Shown piece after piece: positions 1 to 6,966 of a DNA stretch of 64,000 nucleotides; position 1 is the first letter of the stretch, and each line of letters begins with the position of its first letter. Source of the DNA: Streptomyces sp. NBC_01268 (GTDB taxonomy: Bacteria > Actinomycetota > Actinomycetes > Streptomycetales > Streptomycetaceae). The position numbers were made by a program, and so were the translations under genes. The notes under the pieces are model-generated. The model was not told the origin of the DNA, did no database searches, and saw nothing but the letters and a program-made list of their open reading frames with translations. The stretch spans positions 6,632,001 to 6,696,000 of the forward strand of contig NZ_CP108454.1 in assembly GCF_036240795.1 (NCBI RefSeq), given 5' to 3'.

Positions 1-241
1 TCTCCTTGAAGATGATCGCGCCGAAGACGACGGTGCCGACGCCGCCGATGCCGGTCCAGATGGTGTAGCCGACCGACACGTCCAGCTCCAGCAGGGCGTG
101 GGACAGCGTGTAGATGCCGCCGGCCGCGGCCAGCAGGGTCAGCACGCTGGGCCACAGCTTGGTGAAGCCCTGTGTGGCGTTGGTGCCGAGCGCGAAGAGG
201 ATCTCGAAGACGATGGCGATACCGAGGTAGACCCAGGTCAT
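1..241 (-). CDS. SMR family multidrug efflux subunit (partial, 3' end outside window)
   Basis: The first 80 codons are present, from ATG at 241; the gene runs off the left edge. SMR proteins are four-helix, proton-coupled exporters of cations that work as dimers in the inner membrane. The first helix carries the membrane-embedded acidic residue of the family at Glu13 (IVFEILFA), and the helix-3 segment VGYTIWTGIGGVGTVVFG is typical. It lies 46 nt downstream of a second SMR gene on the same strand, so the two form a paired SMR operon like YkkCD or EbrAB, which act as heterodimers. WTGIGGVG resembles guanidinium exporters (Gdx) more than EmrE, but substrate cannot be assigned from sequence alone. 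Confidence 0.85.
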   Translation of the reverse strand, partial: MTWVYLGIAIVFEILFALGTNATQGFTKLWPSVLTLLAAAGGIYTLSHALLELDVSVGYTIWTGIGGVGTVVFGAIIFKE

Positions 242-287
242 GGGAACGGCTCTCTCTACTGGAAGTGAGGTGGGGAGGGGGGGAGGG

Positions 288-701
288 TCAGACCGTGGCC
301 TTGGCGCGCTCTTCGGCGACGCGCTCCTCCGCGACCTTCTTGTTCGCGGCGATCTTGTCCGTGATGCGCAGGGTGGTGCCGCCGCCGATGATCAGGACGA
401 AGGCGAGCACCTTCCAGATCGTCATCGGCTCGTCGTAGATCAGGGTGCCGAAGATGACGGTGCCGACGCCGCCGATGCCGGCCCAGACGGTGTAGCCGAC
501 GCCGACGTCGACGTACTTGAGGGCCTGGGAGAGCGTGTAGATGCCGCACGAGGCCGCGGCGGCCGTGAGGAGCGAGGGGCCGAGGCGGGTGAAGGCGTGG
601 GTGGCCTCGGTGGAGAGGGCGAAGGTGATCTCGAACAGCGACGAGAACAGCAGCCAGGCCCAGCCGATGTTCTGGTTCTTCTGTGTCTGCTCGGCGGACA
701 C
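288..701 (-). CDS. SMR family efflux transporter, first gene of a paired operon
   Basis: This 137-aa protein is slightly longer than the usual 105-110 aa, with an extra N-terminal stretch and a charged Ala/Glu/Lys tail. Four hydrophobic helices are visible. Glu24 in SLFEITFA is the conserved proton/substrate-coupling acid of helix 1, and VGYTVWAGIGGVGTVIFG is the helix-3 signature. It is followed on the same strand by the second SMR gene and is divergent from a MarR regulator at 831, with an inverted repeat between them. The layout suggests MarR-repressed export of a cationic compound. Because a small biosynthetic cluster begins just past the MarR gene, export of its product is possible, but that is inference. 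Confidence 0.88.
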   Translation of the reverse strand: MSAEQTQKNQNIGWAWLLFSSLFEITFALSTEATHAFTRLGPSLLTAAAASCGIYTLSQALKYVDVGVGYTVWAGIGGVGTVIFGTLIYDEPMTIWKVLAFVLIIGGGTTLRITDKIAANKKVAEERVAEERAKATV

Positions 702-734
702 TATGCCTCCATAGTTGTTTGTGCGTGCAAGTTC

Positions 735-757
735 CTTAGGATCATGAAGCTCCTAAG
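735..757. promoter_or_regulatory. Inverted repeat between SMR and MarR genes, likely MarR operator
   Basis: Perfect 7-bp arms CTTAGGA (735-741) and TCCTAAG (751-757) flank a 9-nt spacer in the 129-bp divergent intergenic region. A further copy of the half-site TAGGATC lies at 775-781. MarR proteins usually bind 16-20 bp palindromes between themselves and a divergent target, which fits. Binding itself is inferred. Confidence 0.5.
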
Positions 758-830
758 TACGGCACGGAGTTAGCTAGGATCTTGCATGGTCATATAACCT
801 GTTGTCAAACCCCCTTTTGAGGAGAGGTAC

Positions 831-1286
831 ATGAACAACGCCAGCACCACGTCTCCCGCACCCACCTCGGACCAGGCCGTCTGGGACCGTGTGCTCACCC
901 TCCACGCGCGGGTCGAGCGGGAGCTCGCCAACGCGCTCCAGCGCCGGCACGGCATCGGCCTCTCGGAGTACCGGGCGCTCGAGAACCTGTCCTCCTCACC
1001 CACCAGCGAGCTGCGCATGCAGGAGCTCGCCGACAAGATCGGGCTCGGGCAGTCCTCGGTCACCCGCCTCGTCGAGCGGCTCAAAGGTGCTGGTTACGCG
1101 TTCAAGGACCTCTGTCCCTCGGACAAGCGCGGGGTCTACGCGGTGATCACGGACGAGGGTCGCAGCCGTTACGTGGCCGCCCGTGCGACCTACGCGGAAG
1201 TGCTCTCCGGCGCGCTCAACTCGCAGGGCGCCGACCCCGCGCTCGCGGCCACCGTGGCCTCGCTGCGCAGCGCCCGCCCGGCGTAA
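831..1286 (+). CDS. MarR family transcriptional regulator
   Basis: This 151-aa winged-helix regulator has the recognition-helix region ELRMQELADKIGLGQSSVTRLVERL and a wing PSDKRGVYAVITDEG corresponding to the family DxRG...LT motif. The ATG at 831 follows GAGGAG at a good distance. MarR proteins repress efflux or catabolic genes and release DNA on binding small phenolic or cationic ligands. It is divergent from the SMR pair and probably represses both that pair and itself through the 735-757 repeat. It also lies immediately upstream of the cluster starting at 1664, so a role there cannot be excluded. Confidence 0.85.
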   Translation: MNNASTTSPAPTSDQAVWDRVLTLHARVERELANALQRRHGIGLSEYRALENLSSSPTSELRMQELADKIGLGQSSVTRLVERLKGAGYAFKDLCPSDKRGVYAVITDEGRSRYVAARATYAEVLSGALNSQGADPALAATVASLRSARPA

Positions 1287-1663
1287 CCCCCTCTTCCAGG
1301 GCTCACCCCGAGCGCACCCCCGTCCCCCCGGGCTCGCCTCCGTCCCCTCCCCGCATCCCTCCCCCGACCGCTGGCCGTCGCCTCCCACCGTCTCCATCCG
1401 CCGGAGACGGAAGGGCGCGGCCTTTTTGCGTTCACACGTCCGCAGCACCGACTTAATGATCTTGACTTAGAGTATTAGTTGCATGCACAAGCGGTGACCT
1501 AGGTCACAACGCGACCGCTCGGTATATGCTTGACCGTGCATGGAAACTCGGTAGTGTCTGATCCCGGCGCAGATCGGTCCGAACGGAAGGCGTTCACTCG
1601 AACGAAGACCGGACGGACCGGACGGTGCTTGGCCCAGTCTTTTCCAGACCATGCGGGGGAAAC
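1287..1663. promoter_or_regulatory. Intergenic region upstream of the A-PCP cluster with a 14-bp palindrome
   Basis: This 377-bp gap holds no convincing gene. At 1494-1507 is a perfect 14-bp palindrome, GTGACCTAGGTCAC, overlapping a second imperfect pairing of GCGGT (1491-1495) with ACCGC (1514-1518). The AT-richer stretch 1455-1535 contains TTGACT and TATATGCT-like hexamers that could be promoter elements. The region is the only plausible promoter for the seven-gene cluster, so the palindrome is a candidate cluster operator. The first half (1287-1440) is GC-rich with nothing recognisable. Confidence 0.45.
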
Positions 1664-3121
1664 GTGCCATCGCCCAGCCTTGCCCAGAACATCGCCGCGC
1701 ACGCCGAGCGGCAGCCTTCCTCGACGGCGCTCGTGCTCAACGACGAGCGGGTGACCTACGGCGAACTCGCCGCCCTGGTGGCGCTCCTGTCGGAGCGGCT
1801 CGCGGCGGCGGACCTCCCGGCCGACAGGCCGGTGTGCGTACCGGCCCGCAAGGACCCGGCGACCGTCGCCCTGATGCTCGCCGCCTTCGGCCGGCCCCTG
1901 GTCGTCCTCGCGCCCTCCGCCGAACTCGGCGGGGACGCCCTCGACCGGATCTGCCGTCAGGCGCGGGTCTCGGCGCGCCTGACGGCCGCCGCCGACGGCA
2001 CCCTGACCGTCCGGCACCAGGAGGAGGACGAGGCCGCCGCGGACGGCTTCGCCCGGCCCGCCGCCGACGCGGCCCGGCTGCTCCTGACCACCTCCGGCTC
2101 CACCGGCACCCCCAAACTGGTGCCGATCGGGACCGGGGCCTTCGACGCCTTCGCCGCGTGGGCCGTCGAGGAGTTCCGCATCACCGCCGCGGACGGTTCG
2201 CTGTCCTACGCCCCGCTCAACTTCGACCTGGCCCTGCTCGACGTGTGGACCTTCCTCGGCGCCGGGGCGCGGGTCGTCCTGGTCGACCGCGAGAAGGCCA
2301 CCGACGCCCCGTACCTGCGGAGCCTCGTCGCGGACGGCACGGTCACCTTCGTCCAGGGGGTGCCGCTGCTCTACCGCCTCCTCACCGAGGGGGAGGGGGG
2401 CTTCGAGCGGGTGCGCGAGGTCGTCCTCACCGGGGACGCCGTACCGCAGGACCTCCTGAAACGTGCCGCAGAATCGTTTCCTCTCGCGCGGTTCCACAAC
2501 GTCTACGGCTGCACCGAGACCAACGACAGCTTCGTGCACCCCATCGACCCGCGCACCGCACACGGGAAGATCCCGATCGGCCGGCCGCTGCCCGGCGTCG
2601 AGGCCGCGGTCCTCGACGACGAGGGGCGGACGCTGACCGGACCCGGCAGCGGCGAACTCGTCGTCCGCACCCCCTTCCAGACCACCGGCTACCTCCAGGA
2701 ATCCCTGAACCCGGACGTGTTCGTCGTCCGCGAGGGCCGGGTCTTCTACCGCACCGGGGACATCGTCACCCGCAACGCCGACGGCCTCTACCAGCTCGAA
2801 GGCCGCTCCGACTGGCAGGTCAAGGTGCGCGGGGTGCGCACCAACCTCCAGGAGGTCGAGTCCGTCCTCGCCCGGCACCCCGACGTCGAGGAGGCGGCCG
2901 TCGTCGCCCTCCCCGACCCGGAAGCCGGGGTGAAACTGCACGCCCGCCTCACCAAGCGGGCCGGAGCCGGCCTCAACTCCCTCACGATCCGCTCGTACGC
3001 GGGAGCCAACCTGCCCCGCCACGCCATTCCGTCCAGCGTCCGCATCAGCGAGATCCCCCTGCCGCGCACCTCGACCGGCAAGCCGGACCGCAACAAGATC
3101 AAGGAGGAGATCAGCGCATGA
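1664..3121 (+). CDS. Stand-alone amino acid adenylation enzyme (NRPS A-domain type)
   Basis: Activates a carboxylic acid as the acyl-adenylate and loads it on a carrier protein. I place the start at GTG 1664, behind GGGGGA at 1655-1660, giving 485 aa. Core motifs are present: A3 SGSTGTPK (144-151), A4 FDLALLD with Asp188 (the residue that binds an alpha-amino group), A5 NVYGCTET (279-286), A7 YRTGD (362-366) and A10 TSTGK with Lys473. Hand alignment to GrsA gives pocket residues D-L-L near positions 235/236/239, L-G at 299/301 and V-D-S at 322/330/331. The first residues resemble prolyl activators such as PltF/RedM, but the polar Asp near 330 suggests a different amino acid. The stop overlaps the carrier-protein start (ATGA), indicating translational coupling. 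Confidence 0.88.
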   Translation: MPSPSLAQNIAAHAERQPSSTALVLNDERVTYGELAALVALLSERLAAADLPADRPVCVPARKDPATVALMLAAFGRPLVVLAPSAELGGDALDRICRQARVSARLTAAADGTLTVRHQEEDEAAADGFARPAADAARLLLTTSGSTGTPKLVPIGTGAFDAFAAWAVEEFRITAADGSLSYAPLNFDLALLDVWTFLGAGARVVLVDREKATDAPYLRSLVADGTVTFVQGVPLLYRLLTEGEGGFERVREVVLTGDAVPQDLLKRAAESFPLARFHNVYGCTETNDSFVHPIDPRTAHGKIPIGRPLPGVEAAVLDDEGRTLTGPGSGELVVRTPFQTTGYLQESLNPDVFVVREGRVFYRTGDIVTRNADGLYQLEGRSDWQVKVRGVRTNLQEVESVLARHPDVEEAAVVALPDPEAGVKLHARLTKRAGAGLNSLTIRSYAGANLPRHAIPSSVRISEIPLPRTSTGKPDRNKIKEEISA

Positions 3122-3387
3122 GCGCCCCCACCCGTGACATCGCCGGAGAGATCCGCGCCCACCTGCTCACGCAGTACCTGAAGGGCGAGGACATCACCGC
3201 CGAGGACCTGCCCGGCGACTACGAGCTGATCGAGTCGGGCGTCGTCGACTCGCTGGGCCTCGTGAAGCTCATCCAGCACATCGCCAACACCTACGGCGTC
3301 CCCATCGACGACATCGAGATCGGGCCGGACAACTTCCGCACGATCGACGCCATCACCAAGACGATCACGGACAACACCGCTCTCTGA
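3118..3387 (+). CDS. Free-standing peptidyl/acyl carrier protein
   Basis: This 89-aa acidic protein has the phosphopantetheine attachment motif GVVDSLGL, with Ser45 as the modified residue, and the expected four-helix hydrophobic pattern. Its ATG overlaps the adenylation-gene stop by 4 nt, so the pair is almost certainly A-domain plus cognate carrier. The acyl-CoA-dehydrogenase-like protein at 3903 makes this an A/PCP/dehydrogenase trio of the kind that oxidises carrier-bound proline in pyrrole pathways (PltF/PltL/PltE, RedM/RedO/RedW). The substrate here is likely an amino acid held as its thioester. Confidence 0.9.
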   Translation: MSAPTRDIAGEIRAHLLTQYLKGEDITAEDLPGDYELIESGVVDSLGLVKLIQHIANTYGVPIDDIEIGPDNFRTIDAITKTITDNTAL

Positions 3388-3441
3388 ACGACCCCCTCAG
3401 GCATCCGCCAGGTTTCCGCACATTCCGCAGAGGAGTCACGC

Positions 3442-3816
3442 ATGTTCACGCGCACGCTCGAGGACGTCACCCCGGTCGAGTGGGGCAACGGCACCAGCCA
3501 CCGGCTGCTGACCGACGCCGACAAGATGGGCTTCACCGTCTGCAAGACGCTGGTCCGCAAGGGCACCAACTCCGCCCTCCAGTACCGCAACCACCTGGAG
3601 GCCTGCTACTGCGTGGCCGGCTCCGGCGCGGTCGTGCACAAGGACGGCACCGTCTTCAAGATCAACCCGGGCACCATCTACGTCCTCGACGAGCACGACC
3701 CGCACTACCTCATAGCCTCCGAGCACGAGGACCTGCACCTCATCTCGGTCTTCAACCCGCCGCTCACGGGCGCGGAGCAGCACAGACTCTCCGAGGACGG
3801 CTTCTCCCAGTACTAG
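3442..3816 (+). CDS. Ectoine synthase-like cupin (EctC family) in a biosynthetic cluster
   Basis: This 124-aa protein aligns along nearly its whole length with EctC, the cupin that cyclises N-gamma-acetyl-diaminobutyrate to ectoine. Shared blocks are QYRNHLEACYC, GTIYVLDEHDPHYL and SVFNPPLTG. The residues matching the EctC metal ligands are present (Glu53, Tyr80, His88), as are Glu112 and His114 near the C-terminus. Positions for substrate contacts differ: the usual Cys before VF is Ser102, and the EctC Trp/Arg segment near residue 15-20 reads GNGTSHR. There is no ectA, ectB or ectD nearby, so this is not an ectoine operon. I infer a dehydrating cyclase acting on a related amino acid, possibly while carrier-bound. 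An RBS (GAGGAG) precedes ATG 3442. Confidence 0.85.
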   Translation: MFTRTLEDVTPVEWGNGTSHRLLTDADKMGFTVCKTLVRKGTNSALQYRNHLEACYCVAGSGAVVHKDGTVFKINPGTIYVLDEHDPHYLIASEHEDLHLISVFNPPLTGAEQHRLSEDGFSQY

Positions 3817-3902
3817 GCCGCCCCGCGTTCCCCGGCCGGGCCGTCGGCGCGACATGGCCCGGCCGGGGACGCACGCCCCGCCCGCATCCAGGAAGGAAGA
3901 CC

Positions 3903-5054
3903 GTGACCGCCGATGTACTGCCGCCCCTGACCGACCGGGACGGCCCGCTCACCGAACTCGTCGCCCCCTATGCCGACGTCCTGAACGCCGACCTCGCGGA
4001 GCTGGACGCAGGCGGCGTCTTCTCCCGCGCCAAGTGGCAGGCGATCAGGGACAGCGGCATCCTGCGCACCCCCTTCAAGGAGGAGCACGGCGGCAGCGGA
4101 CGCAGCTTCACCGAGACCATGAAGGCCCTCGAAGGCCTCGGCTACCACTGCCGCGACGCCGGCATCGCCTTCTCCACCTCGACGCAGATCGTCTCCCTCG
4201 CCACCCCGCTGGAGAAGTTCGGCTCCGCCGAGCTGAAGGCCCGGTACCTGCCCCGCATCCTGTCCGGCGAGGCGATCACCGCCCACGCCATCACCGAGGA
4301 GTCCGGCGGCTCCGACGCCATGAACATCAGCACCGTCGCCGTCCGCGAGGACGACCACTACGTCGTCGACGGCGGCAAGATGTTCATCACCAACGCCCCC
4401 GTCGCCGACCTCTTCCTGCTGTACGTGCGCACCGGCAAGCCCGGCCCCTTCGGCCTGACCTGCCTGCTCGTCGAACGCGACACCCCCGGTCTGGAGATCG
4501 GCGAACCCCTCGACAAGCTGGGCCTGCGCACCTCCCCCCTCGGCCGGCTGAGCTTCGACCGGCTGCGCGTCCCGGTGACCAACCGGGTCGGCGCCGAGGG
4601 CGGCGGCTTCCTCGTCCTGGACTACGTGATGAAGCGGGAGATCCTCTACGCCTTCTCGCTCTCCCTCGGCGAGATGCGCCACCGGCTCGACACCGTCATC
4701 CGGTTCGCCACCGAGCGCTCCCAGTTCGGGCGGCCCATCTCCGGCTACCAGGCCATCAGCCACAAGATCGTCGACATGCGGATCGCCGTCGAGACCGCCG
4801 CCAAGTGGCTCGCCGACACCGGCGCCAAGGCAGAACGCGGCGAGGACATCTCCCTCGACCTGGCCTCCACCAAGATCGTCGTCTCCGAGGCCAACGTGAA
4901 GACCGCCCTGGACGCCGTCCAGATCCACGGCGGCCGCGGCGTCCTCACCTCGTACGGCATCGAGCGCGACCTGCGCAACTCCGTCGCCGGAACCATCTAC
5001 TCGGGCAGCAGCGAGATCCAGCGCAACCGCATGGCCGCCCTCCTCGGACTCTGA
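3903..5054 (+). CDS. Acyl-CoA dehydrogenase-like flavoenzyme, probably acting on carrier-bound aminoacyl thioester
   Basis: The start is GTG 3903 after AGGAAGGAAGA, giving 383 aa, normal for the family. Signatures are TEESGGSD (131-138) in the FAD/substrate region, ERSQFGRPI (271-279) and the C-terminal IYSGSSEIQRNRM. The position usually held by the catalytic Glu (YEGT) is Ser367. In isovaleryl-CoA dehydrogenase and, as I recall, in prolyl-carrier dehydrogenases the base sits on helix G instead; Glu246 in MKREILYAF is the matching candidate here. With the upstream A-domain and PCP this suggests alpha,beta-oxidation of a tethered amino acid. The gene follows the cupin after 86 nt and precedes the transglutaminase-like gene by 18 nt. 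Confidence 0.85.
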   Translation: MTADVLPPLTDRDGPLTELVAPYADVLNADLAELDAGGVFSRAKWQAIRDSGILRTPFKEEHGGSGRSFTETMKALEGLGYHCRDAGIAFSTSTQIVSLATPLEKFGSAELKARYLPRILSGEAITAHAITEESGGSDAMNISTVAVREDDHYVVDGGKMFITNAPVADLFLLYVRTGKPGPFGLTCLLVERDTPGLEIGEPLDKLGLRTSPLGRLSFDRLRVPVTNRVGAEGGGFLVLDYVMKREILYAFSLSLGEMRHRLDTVIRFATERSQFGRPISGYQAISHKIVDMRIAVETAAKWLADTGAKAERGEDISLDLASTKIVVSEANVKTALDAVQIHGGRGVLTSYGIERDLRNSVAGTIYSGSSEIQRNRMAALLGL

Positions 5055-5072
5055 GCTAGGAGCTCTCCCGTC

Positions 5073-5783
5073 ATGAGCATCGCCCTCGACGAACTGCACG
5101 CACTGACCCGGCCCACGGACTTCCTCGACCACGAGTCCGACGAGGTCCAGAACTTCGTGGACTCCGTCGTCAAGGACCGTGCCGCCGACCGGCGCGAGAA
5201 CGCCGTGAAGCTCTACTACGCCGTCCGGGACGGCCTCGACTACGAGGTCTACGACACCGACCTCAGCCCCCGGGGCCTCAAGGCGTCCAGCGTCCTCACC
5301 GCCGGCCAGGGCTTCTGCCTGCACAAGTCGGTCGTCTACGCCGCCGCCGTCCGCGCCCTGGGCATCCCCTCCAAGCTGGTCTACGGCGACGTCCGCAACC
5401 ACCTCGCCAGCCCCCGGCTGATCGCCCACATCGGCGGTGACGTCTTCTTCCACGGCCTCACCCAGGTCTACCTGGACGGCCGCTGGGTCAAGGCCACCCC
5501 CGTCTTCAACAAGCTGCTCTGCCGCCTCTACGGCATGGAGGCGCTCGAGTTCGACGGCACCGGCGACTCCCTCTACCACCCGTACGCCGGCCAGGGAGGC
5601 AAGGGCTCCATGGAGTTCCTCAAGGACCACGGCTCCTTCGACGACGTCCCGTACGACTTCGTCATCTCCACCATGCGCGCCAAGCACCCCAACTTCCTGA
5701 GCAGCGAGGGCAGCGGCACCGTCAAGGGCGGCTCGCTCGCCGCCGAGGCCGACACCGCCGTCGACGCCACCGCCGGCAGATGA
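5073..5783 (+). CDS. Transglutaminase-like (cysteine protease fold) protein of the cluster
   Basis: This 236-aa protein has a transglutaminase-like core: Cys82 in TAGQGFCLHKS at the start of the core helix and His127 in FFHGLTQVYLDGRWVKATPVFN. The position usually held by the third catalytic residue (Asp in VDPT) is Thr142, although KATPxF(N/D) is seen in some family branches. In biosynthetic clusters this fold forms or exchanges amides from carrier-bound acyl groups (AdmF of andrimid) or cleaves amides or thioesters. Here I infer product release or transfer from the PCP, since no thioesterase is present. The last 20 residues are Ala-rich and look unstructured. RBS TAGGAG precedes ATG 5073. 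Confidence 0.78.
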   Translation: MSIALDELHALTRPTDFLDHESDEVQNFVDSVVKDRAADRRENAVKLYYAVRDGLDYEVYDTDLSPRGLKASSVLTAGQGFCLHKSVVYAAAVRALGIPSKLVYGDVRNHLASPRLIAHIGGDVFFHGLTQVYLDGRWVKATPVFNKLLCRLYGMEALEFDGTGDSLYHPYAGQGGKGSMEFLKDHGSFDDVPYDFVISTMRAKHPNFLSSEGSGTVKGGSLAAEADTAVDATAGR

Positions 5784-5797
5784 GGAGCCGAGAGAGC

Positions 5798-6607
5798 ATG
5801 AGCAGCGCCACCACCTCGCCGTCCGACGGCTGGGACGCCACCACCCGCATCGGCGTCGTCGTCCCCTCGGCCGACATCGGCCCGGAGGCCGAACTCCAGG
5901 CCGTCTCCCCGGACTCGGTGACGATCCACGCCTCGCGCATCGACTTCGGCGGGATGCTCCCCGGCGGGCACATGGTCGCGGAGAAGATCCCCCAGGACCC
6001 CATCACGGCGTTCGTCGAGCCCCCGGCCGTCGACAACGCCGTCAAGCTCCTGGCAGACTCGCCGCTGCACGCACTCGTGCTCGGCTTCACCAGCTCCTCG
6101 TACGTCCTTGGCGTTGACGGCGAGAACGCCCTCTACGAGCGCCTCGCCCCCGTCACCCGCGGCATCCCCGTCACCGGCACCGCCAGGGCGGCCGTCGCCG
6201 GCTTCCGCGCCCTCGGCGCCCGGCGGATCGCGATCGTCAACCCCCCCTGGTTCGACGACAAGCTCTCCACCCAGGGCCAGGAGTACTTCGAGGCCCAGGG
6301 CTTCACCGTGGTCCACCACGGACCCGTCGGCCTGCCGTCCGAGCAGACCGCGATCACCCCGCAGAACCTGTCGGAGTGGATCCGCACCACCGTCGCCGAC
6401 GCCCGCCCCGAGGCCATCCTCGTCGCCGGCAACGGCATCCGCGCCGTCGGCACCGTCCGCGGCCTGGAGGACGAGCTCGGCTTCCACGTCCTCACCGCCA
6501 ACCAGGCCGTCCTGTGGCACGCCCTGCACCTGGCCGGCGCCGCCGAGGCCGCCGCGCGGGTCACCGACTACGGGCGCCTCTTCCGCGCCGTACCGAAGGA
6601 AGCGTGA
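5798..6607 (+). CDS. Asp/Glu racemase-fold protein (maleate isomerase/arylmalonate decarboxylase-like) lacking catalytic cysteines
   Basis: I choose ATG 5798, preceded by GAGGAG at 5783-5788, over ATG 5780, which overlaps the previous stop; the product is 269 aa. The fold is recognisable from IGVVVPSADIGPEAE, the VLGFTSSSY loop (95-102), GTARAAVAGFRALGARRIAIVNP and the ILVAGNGIRAVG loop (207-218). In this superfamily two loops carry catalytic cysteines (maleate isomerase, racemases) or one (arylmalonate decarboxylase). Here those positions are Thr/Ser and Gly/Asn, and the whole protein contains no cysteine. Ordinary racemase or isomerase chemistry is therefore unlikely. It may be a lyase or decarboxylase with another mechanism, or a non-enzymatic partner. 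Confidence 0.75.
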   Translation: MSSATTSPSDGWDATTRIGVVVPSADIGPEAELQAVSPDSVTIHASRIDFGGMLPGGHMVAEKIPQDPITAFVEPPAVDNAVKLLADSPLHALVLGFTSSSYVLGVDGENALYERLAPVTRGIPVTGTARAAVAGFRALGARRIAIVNPPWFDDKLSTQGQEYFEAQGFTVVHHGPVGLPSEQTAITPQNLSEWIRTTVADARPEAILVAGNGIRAVGTVRGLEDELGFHVLTANQAVLWHALHLAGAAEAAARVTDYGRLFRAVPKEA

Positions 6608-6611
6608 GCGG

Positions 6612-6848
6612 ATGCTGCCCGCCGACGGCTACGTCGCCGTGTTCACCACCCCCGAGGGCGACGTCTACCGCACCCCCCTGGTCTGCTGGCGCACCGACGG
6701 ACCGAACGTGTACGGAGTGACCCTCCACAAGGGCGGGCTGCGCAGGGCCGAGGAACTCCCCGGCTTCACCCGCTACGCCGTCAAGCCCGACTGCTCCTGC
6801 GCGACCGCCGTCCCGGCGCCCGTCGCCAGGCAGCTCGCGAGCCGGTAG
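6612..6848 (+). CDS. Small hypothetical protein, last gene of the A-PCP cluster
   Basis: ATG 6612 follows the racemase-like stop by 4 nt, so the gene is very likely co-translated. The 78-aa product begins MLPADGYVAVFTTPEGDVYR and contains three cysteines, two of them in CSC near residues 61-63. I recognise no family. Its position before a strong terminator marks it as the end of the operon. It may be a small accessory or metal-binding protein, but that is only a guess. Confidence 0.6.
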   Translation: MLPADGYVAVFTTPEGDVYRTPLVCWRTDGPNVYGVTLHKGGLRRAEELPGFTRYAVKPDCSCATAVPAPVARQLASR

Positions 6849-6899
6849 GTACGGTCCCCGGACCCCCGGGGCAGTGCGAAGGCGCCGTACCCGCCACGA

Positions 6900-6943
6900 G
6901 GCCCGCCCCGCTCCGCCGGCGAACCGGGGGAGCGGGGCGGGCC
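6900..6943. terminator. Bidirectional hairpin between convergent genes
   Basis: Perfect 15-bp arms GGCCCGCCCCGCTCC (6900-6914) and its complement (6929-6943) are separated by a 14-nt loop. There is no U-tract, as is usual in Streptomyces. It separates the A-PCP cluster from the convergent secreted phytase-like gene and should end both transcripts. Confidence 0.8.
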
Positions 6944-6966
6944 CTCGGCACACGGAGCCGGGCGCG

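Noticed and set aside
702-830. Possible guanidine riboswitch upstream of the SMR genes
   Set aside because: The 129-bp region is between divergent genes and contains a dyad typical of a protein operator; I saw no conserved ykkC-type core such as the ACGR motifs.
3442-3816. Ectoine biosynthesis operon
   Set aside because: Only an EctC-like gene is present; no ectA, ectB or ectD is adjacent, and the neighbours are A-domain, PCP and dehydrogenase genes.
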